64,000 nucleotides of DNA from assembly GCA_027627225.1 (NCBI GenBank), contig CM051028.1:24548364-24612363 (forward strand), in the 5' to 3' direction. A program made the translations under genes and the position numbers. How positions within the stretch are numbered: the stretch's first letter is position 1; each line of letters opens with the position of its first letter. Below are positions 57,460-64,000 of this stretch, one piece after another. Source of the DNA: Congeria kusceri. Lineage: Eukaryota > Mollusca > Bivalvia > Myida > Dreissenidae. The notes under the pieces are model-generated. The model worked only from the letters and a program-made list of their open reading frames with translations, was not told the origin of the DNA and did no database searches.

Positions 57460-59860
57460 TCAACAATTTACTGGTATACACAAATATAAGGTACATGTAG
57501 AATGCCAACATGGATGTAAACAGTGCGACCAACAAAGTATTTGCTATGTTTATTCTATTTGCGTTGAACGTTGACAAATAGTTGTCATATTTTACCGATG
57601 TCAAGCAAATTATTATTGTGTTACTGTCAGTTTGATTGTATATCTTTTTTTACGTAACTTAAGGTAAAAATAATAAATTATTAACGGAGTTCCATAGTAT
57701 TGTCTAGGAAAGCAGAATTGCGACAATGGACATAATACTAGATTTGGCTGTGATCCGAATCACTGTCTAAATCTAGTTTTCAAGGATTATTGGGTGATAT
57801 TAGAGTGTGGTTATCTATTACTGGCAAGGTAAGAGAGGTAACCTATCACTGCCGGGTTCAATTGTTTGGTAAAAATACGTATCTTAGCGGAGGTATGCGT
57901 TATCAGAATTACTTTTAGTTTTTACTGAAATCTGGACGGTAATTTTCTGTGACAAGATGGCCGAACCTTAGATTAGGCAGACAGTTCGACCGCAAAATAG
58001 AACAAAACAGAAACGTTCTTACTGCACTGTTCGTGTCCTAAAGCTAAACCAAAACAAATGATTCCGCACACATTTGATCATTATCAAAGGAAAAAAAGAA
58101 TGGATAACATAAACGTCGCCTTTCCGGAGGTCATACGTTGTTGAAACGAAAGGCGCCTCAAACGGCGTCATGTATTTAACAATCTAGTGCTAGAAACTAT
58201 TATGCATACTCAGAGTCAAGTTATTAAAAACAGATGCTAAAAACCAAAAGTGATTTTCTAAGGTAACATGAGGACAGAAATTATGCAGTAAGTTATGTTA
58301 AACGTTAACGAAGCGAACCTTTCAGGAGTTTAATGGAATTGCTACATGTTCCGATTTTGTAAATTCCATTCCAGTAGCTAACTTGATTGTTCCTTTCCAC
58401 CAATTAAACACGTTATACGATATGTAGTATGTGCTTTTTAGAAATACAGCCGTCCAATAGCGAACCAGCTGTCATAACACATTTATAATCTTTCAAGTAA
58501 TGACTTTGACGGGTTAACGCAATAATAGCACTGTCCATAAAACTGGTGGGATTGGAAAGTTTCCAAGTACTCATAACTTTTATCATATTCTGCAAAATGA
58601 TCACATGTTTGTCGTACATAACTTAATGCACATTACAGTATGACAAATAGCAAAACTAAAATGAGATAAGTATTATGCTAACGTCTGTTGGATCTAGAAA
58701 TATTTGACTTGTTTACAGATATTCGTATTTTTGAAAAATGTTATTTCTATGTCTTAATTGCAAACAACTTAAGCAGTTGGACTAACCAAAAACAAAAAGC
58801 GTATAAAGAAAACAAAATATTTGATTTGCCTTCGCCTGGACTCGGACCTTCAACCGCCGGGATAAACAATCTGTCGCTGTAACCGTTCATTTTCATTTTA
58901 CCGAACCTTATATAAGACTTTACTGTATTTTATATATACAGTTCAAACCGGGATTCTCTTGCAAGAATCAGATCACGCAACATTGCTCATTGACATCATT
59001 TCAAATATGAAAACTCCCGTAGGAGACAGTTCGTCGATAAAAAATTGAAACAATTGAAATAAAAACATTAATAATTTATTCGTATTACATATGTTTTATT
59101 TTTTGGCTTTAATTACAAACGTGGGAATTTGGCATTTTGTAACTTGCTGCAACCGTGGACAACTCGTACACAAATTGTACAACATTTCAGTTTAAACTAG
59201 AAATGTGTCATCAGGACACGGATGTCCCCACTTACGCAGCCGTGTCTCTATGTCACTCGGTCTATATACATAAACATTGTTTATGCAAAAGGAAAATATT
59301 GCAGAGGTTAAGCAGTTTTAGAAGAATTCCAGATGCATGTAGAATATATGAACAAGTGATAAATATCAAATCGTATATTTGACCTTTGACCTCTAAAAGG
59401 GACATCGACCTTTACGGTACAACAATATCAGCCAGCCTTGGAAAATATATGTCATATGTATTTGATTTTGACTTTTATTGTAAAGTTAAAATACAAGTAA
59501 TTTGATATAAATTACGGACGCTCAATAATGCTAAATTTGATATTTAAAGCAAGCAGTTAGCCAATCTGTATTCACGATAATGTTCATATTTACTATCTTC
59601 AAAACACTTACTTGCATATTAAACTTTAAGATTTATTAACATTTTATACCACAATATAAGTATTTTATATAAAATACATATTATTATTATTATGAAAACG
59701 CGGCCTTAGGCAAATAGTTGCTTATGATAAAACACAAGAATGTTTCTTTCCTTGAAGAACTACCGGTAACTGAATTGTATTAGACCCGGCATTTTCAACG
59801 TTAACATTTAGCAATGAAATGTTACAGACAATGTATGTATTATGTATCACTAACATAACT
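57460..59860. other. Long intron or intergenic DNA
   Basis: Only weak candidates were seen. The minus strand at 58,590-58,480 has a TTTTGCAG acceptor followed by a short cysteine-containing frame (YGQCYYCVNPSK) that lacks a good donor. Confidence 0.4.
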
Positions 59861-59867
59861 AATCCAA

Positions 59868-60060
59868 TCAAAATATTTTTCGATATCCAACACAGCTTAA
59901 ACGTTTGCGTGTCTTGTACTGTACATTAAATATTAAGTTGCGAATTATTTCATCTATTGCACAGTCGTTAGTGTCGATCTTCAGCGTTACGTCTCTGCCA
60001 ATAAAACCTCGAAGGCGCACAGAAAGAGGGCCCGAAGGAGAACACACGGACACAAATTAC
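59868..60060 (-). pseudogene. Orphan Ig-like half exon, paralogue of Ig exon 1
   Basis: The minus strand reads 'SPSGPLSVRLRGFIGRDVTL', then 'KIDTNDCAIDEI' and 'LSCVGYRKIF' before TGA. It aligns with Ig exon 1 ('SKGPLVLIEPVFIGRNVTL', then C, then 'YFVECPNY'). An acceptor TCGGTTGCAG precedes it, but the phase needed for the frame places TAA at the first codon and the usual phase 1 reading is closed. The second half of the domain is absent. It is probably a decayed duplicate of the exon. Confidence 0.5.
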
Positions 60061-60424
60061 TGCAACCGACCGAAAAACCAATTTTGTGTGATCAACCAAA
60101 GGAGAACCAATTTTGCCTAGCCCAAATTATAATTCAGAAACACATATTGTATACTATAACAAAAACATGCACACGCTTTATTTTATCACTAGTAACGTTT
60201 CTTTATTCATAATCAAAATAAGTACAGGTATGTACAACTATTTTACAACATCACCAACAAATGAAGTTAAAGCTTTACCCAAAACGATTGGCAACATAAA
60301 AAGTTGCACATTCATTATTTTCAGCAGACCCATGCCTTTAAGCTGGTACATGGAGTAACTGTGACCCAATGAAAACAATCTTCGCTCATTTATACTATTG
60401 TATATCAAACAGTAACAAGATATC

Positions 60425-61115
60425 TTTGTAAAACATGTGCCCCCAGCCAAGTTGCAGCCAAGTTGTGAATATGTGCAATTGATAAGAAATTGTTTTAATA
60501 TGCAATCCCAAGCGAGGTCTAATTATATGATATCTATGTATGAAGTTTCATTAAAATATCTCGATGCATTCCCAAGTTATTGAGCGAAAACATTTTTCTA
60601 TTTATAGTAACAGTGACCTTGACCTTGATCCCACCCATCCCACATGCAATCCCAAGCGAGGTCTCAATATAAGGTATCGATGTGTGAAGTTTCATTAAAA
60701 TATCTCAATGCGTTCTCAAGTTATTGAACGGAAACCGTTTTTCTATTTTTAGGAACACTGACCTTGACCTTGACCCCACCCACCCCATATGCAATCCCAA
60801 GCGAGGTCTCGATGTAAGGTATCATGTATTAAGTTTCATTCAAATATCTCAATGCGTTCTCAAGTTATTGAGCGGAAACCGTTTTTATATTTTTAGCAAC
60901 GGTGACCTTGACCTTCGACCTATTGACCTCAAAATGTATAGGTTTCTTCCTTTCCTCCCAAGTAACCAGCGTACCAACTTTCATGATCGTAGGTCAAAGC
61001 GTTCTCAAGATATCGTGCGGAAACGAAATGGTCTACGGACCGACCGACCGAGCGACTGACGGACAGGTGCAAAGCAAGATACCCCCACTTCTTCGAAGAG
61101 GGGCATAATTAAATA
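60425..61115. repeat. Composite dispersed repeat (as at 9,635 and 12,060)
   Basis: It starts tttgtaaaacatgtgccccc. Three units of the 'cccacccacccca / tataaggtatc' type follow, then one unit of the 'gacctcaaaatgtataggtt / gtaggtcaaagcgttct' type, and it ends ggacaggtgcaaagcaag then cccccacttcttcgaagagg. Confidence 0.85.
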
Positions 61116-61119
61116 TTTA

Positions 61120-63315
61120 CTGGTTTAACAAAATGTATTATAATATTCCAACATTAAAGCCACGATTACGTGTAAAGCCTTCAAGAATTAAGACAAAAAA
61201 ACTACACTTCTTGAAATCATATATATAATGAAAGAAAATATGAAAGTGGGCTGATATTATTACAAAATAATCGTTCTTATCAGTAAATGGAAAACGGTAC
61301 TAATAAGCTCGAATGATGATTGCGTCTTTAAAATGATTTTATATGGGAGTCTTCTAAATGACAACAACAATAATAATAATAAAGGTCTATATTTGTTAAC
61401 ATGTCAACACTTTGACTGTTGCACATTTTCTTTTCCGGGATGTAATGCAATATAAATGAAGTTAAAAAAATAATATTGTATGATGTATTCGGCATGTTTG
61501 TGTCAACGCAAAACAGCAGATTATCATCCACACAGATAAGAAATCTAGCTATTTTACCACCATAGAACAAGCAGCTTCCAATCCATGTCCCTGTTTTATA
61601 AAAAACACATTGCTAAGTGGTATATTAATTTGCCTATTTAGTCTGTTTTTTCAGCATGGATATTCTGGCTAATGGAAAGTTATTCGCACACAAATCCCGA
61701 ATAATTTTATCAAATTCACTAATCAAAGACCTGCTGTTGTTTGCAATGTACTGACATGCTAAACAAACACGTAAATCGCTAAATGACAAAATATCGCAAG
61801 AGAATAAATTGTATGTTGTTTTTGTCCTTGCATTCTTTAAGAGAAGTCTATACTATTATTTTTATATAATCACCGATACATGATATTAGACGACATTAAT
61901 TCAAAAAGTATGTGTAATTAACAGGTAACGCTTAGGTATAGCAAATATATTGCAAATAATTTTATATTGACAAAGAAATAACCATTTACTTCAGTAACTT
62001 CTGTTCCCATTGCCTATTGCAGTGCAGCTATTAACCCAAGAAACATTTCACTGCAAGCAGGTAATTCGCCTATTTCTATCTTGTCTATTGAACTAAAATC
62101 TATTAACTAACTTAGTGCCATTTATATTATCAGTTGCTCGATGACCAATGGGTAATGGAAGTTTTCCCTTTTTACGCTTGAAATAAAGTATCACGAATAC
62201 ATATATTTCATCTGCTGAATCTCAAGGTAACAAACACTGTATATGAATTTTTAAAATTGTCCTATATACATATACATACACACATTCTTAAACACATAGT
62301 AGGTATCTGTATAGAAACTCCACTGTTGCATCAGAAGAGTTTACATTTATAAGGGCCATATTATAGAGACACCTACATCTTATATAATTAACCTTTTAAA
62401 TGACGTTATAATGAACTATTGTTGACGGTTTGAATGCAGTCGTTCTTGGTCATACATGTTCACCCAGAAGCACCTACATTTCACTTTCCGCTGCTCATGT
62501 CCATCCGCTTAGTATTAGTAATATAAGTGTGTACACACCACACAGAAGCATATATTCATTGATATGTCTATCTAGTCAAGTCTCTATTGCAGCCCGGTGT
62601 ATGGTAACTCCAGGTAAGTTCGGGAACGTTTTAAAACGTCATATGGCCTGGGTGATTGGTTTCTACTCTGGAACAGAAAATCAGAAGCGCTATACAAAAT
62701 AGCGTATGCTCTTGTTTTAAATAGCTTAGAACGTCAATACATATAGGACTTATGTGAGCAAAATATAAACACTTCTTGGAAGTCTCTAGACACGGGGTCT
62801 TTAAACTCTCAAACAAACGTGTAATACTATATTATTTACCAATAACACCTATTTCAAAGTTACAGAAATAACATAAACCACCATTTCCCACGGAGAGCAT
62901 AGCACTAAGGCAAAAACTACAAATGAATAAATACTTAACATCGACATTCAAATGTATAATACTGTAAACACTGTATACATACATTGTTAATACCGTGGTT
63001 CATGCTAGACAACCTCAACGTCTCTTCAACTTTATCATAGTGAACCTCCTCTGAGGCCGAGGCTAGTTTTGTGGGTTCTATTACAATACAAATCAAGTAT
63101 GTTCATACGAGATGATAATATCCATTGAAAGCCAAAAAGGCATATCACACTCCTTTGCTCATATACTGATTGGCCCTCTTGTCTGTCAAATGATGAAATA
63201 TATTGCAGTTTTTGTTTACGTGATTCTAAATTATTTCATATAATTTGTGTTTAAACAAAAATGTACCACCATTGTAAACGTATTAGTGTAGCATAATTAG
63301 GTGGAAATAAAAAAG
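61120..63315. other. Intron of the signal-peptide gene, or intergenic
   Basis: No Ig-like or other exon in phase 1 was recognised on the minus strand. Two micro-exon-like stretches on the plus strand (62,024-62,060; 62,593-62,613) are treated as chance. Confidence 0.4.
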
Positions 63316-63318
63316 TAC

Positions 63319-63365
63319 CTGACTGTCGAATGTCTTGCATTAGGATTTGCTCGGTTGCTGCAAAT
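63319..63365 (-). CDS. Signal-peptide gene, exon 3
   Basis: A 47-nt exon lies between CATTTCAG and GTACTT, phase 2 in and 1 out. It reads FAATEQILMQDIRQS with the junction completing A and G codons. Both splice signals and phases fit exon 2 and a following phase-1 Ig exon. Confidence 0.6.
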
Positions 63366-63643
63366 CTGAAATGTAATGTAACACATTATGTAACCACAGT
63401 TGCTGCATCAGTAACGTAACATCTTTTAACAAAATGCAGGTGACACATGTGCAATGGTTACACGGAAGTTCTGTCCTAACATCGCGTTAAGGAATTAAAC
63501 ACAGTGAAAAGTTCAGAGGAGAATATTGTCATATATTTGTCTCATTTTAAATCGCGTAGATTATTTCATATTTAGTCAATATTTACACGTATATGTAATT
63601 TTTTTAATGATGTCGGTGTACAATTTAAGCGATCAGTACTTAC

Positions 63644-63668
63644 GCTCTTACATATCTCTCTCCAAATC
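63644..63668 (-). CDS. Signal-peptide gene, exon 2 (25-nt micro-exon)
   Basis: Acceptor TGTCCTTTCAG and donor GTAAGT flank 25 nt, phase 1 in and 2 out, giving FGERYVR with shared codons at each end. It is accepted because it links exon 1 and exon 3 in frame. An alternative donor (ATAT|GTAAGA) is possible. Confidence 0.5.
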
Positions 63669-63933
63669 CTGAAAGGACAAACAAACAGACCCAAAATCAT
63701 GTTACTGAATTTATAACAATTAACCGCTTGCCTTTTTTAAATTTGTCTCCATTTTGTGTGTGTTCTTTTTCTGATTGATCTGGGGCATTGTAAATGTTAA
63801 CCAATATAATTATGACTTTTATCGTCAAATATTTAATAGTTTGTTCAGAATGATAGCTACAGTACTAGCGTGGAACTGTTGTGCTGATTGTCAATTAACG
63901 AAAAAGTTACATGTTATTTAAATACATACATAC

Positions 63934-64000
63934 GTTTGTGAAGTGGTTTACACACCGCGGTATTCACAGCCAGCAGCAATAAGACAACTACGCCGATAAC
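63934..64000 (-). CDS. Signal-peptide exon, 5' part outside window
   Basis: Reading from the right edge, the frame gives VIGVVVLLLLAVNTAVCKPL then HK, ending in phase 1 at GTATGT. The hydrophobic run followed by a small-residue stretch is a signal peptide or membrane segment. The start codon lies beyond position 64,000. With the two small exons downstream it probably heads the Ig-domain gene at 48,630-51,061, since phases are compatible (1, then 1-2, 2-1, then 1-1 Ig exons). That link is inferred over a 12-kb gap. Confidence 0.6.

Noticed and set aside
62024..62613. Two tiny plus-strand exons (36 and 21 nt)
   Set aside because: Splice-like borders exist, but their phases do not chain (both 2 in, 1 out) and no larger exon supports a plus-strand gene here.

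Overview
The window is AT-rich, intron-dense animal DNA, with no prokaryotic-style operons, and its dispersed repeats are the kind seen in bivalve molluscs. A fold-back element at about 16,995-17,256, with GC-rich 'attagcctgtg' arms and 'gcattaagcccag' ends, matches a repeat I recall as abundant in dreissenid mussels such as Dreissena. The assignment to bivalve is fairly firm; to Dreissena it is an inference. Most open frames in the window are chance frames in AT-rich or repetitive DNA. Protein-coding signal consists of short exons with good splice sites and matching phases.

Layout. (1) 1-420: a decayed Tigger/CENP-B-type transposase on the minus strand. (2) 4,001-8,549, plus 20,813-20,891 and perhaps 32,715-32,803: minus-strand exons of a cysteine-rich, probably extracellular protein of unrecognised family. 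(3) 29,257-31,544: a compact four-exon spindlin-like (Spin/Ssty) gene on the minus strand, whose exon phases all agree but whose second exon carries an in-frame TGA. (4) 32,897-34,076: a shrunken Mutator-like element with a transposase remnant. (5) 41,800-43,640: a broken LINE with an ORF1-like pseudogene. (6) 48,630-51,061 and 63,319-64,000: minus-strand exons of an immunoglobulin-domain protein and, upstream, a signal-peptide exon with two tiny exons. All are phase-compatible, so they may be one gene whose start lies beyond the right edge. One Ig exon has a nonsense codon, and a stray related half-exon sits near 59,900.

The rest is mostly mobile DNA and repeat arrays: two hAT-like elements of one family with 8-bp target duplications (24,485-25,557; 29,843-30,566), a Mutator-like MITE with a 10-bp duplication and an empty-site copy nearby (10,677-11,423), a tRNA-derived SINE with a 9-bp duplication (57,247-57,445), several fold-back elements and exact palindromes, and long arrays of about 125-150 bp units. 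Several of the arrays, with otherwise unlike units, share TGACCTTGACC, TGACCTTTGACC or AGGTCACTAGGTCA cores, which read as nuclear-receptor binding sites. This was the most unexpected pattern in the window. I found no CRISPR array, rRNA or functional tRNA, and no convincing novel gene system.
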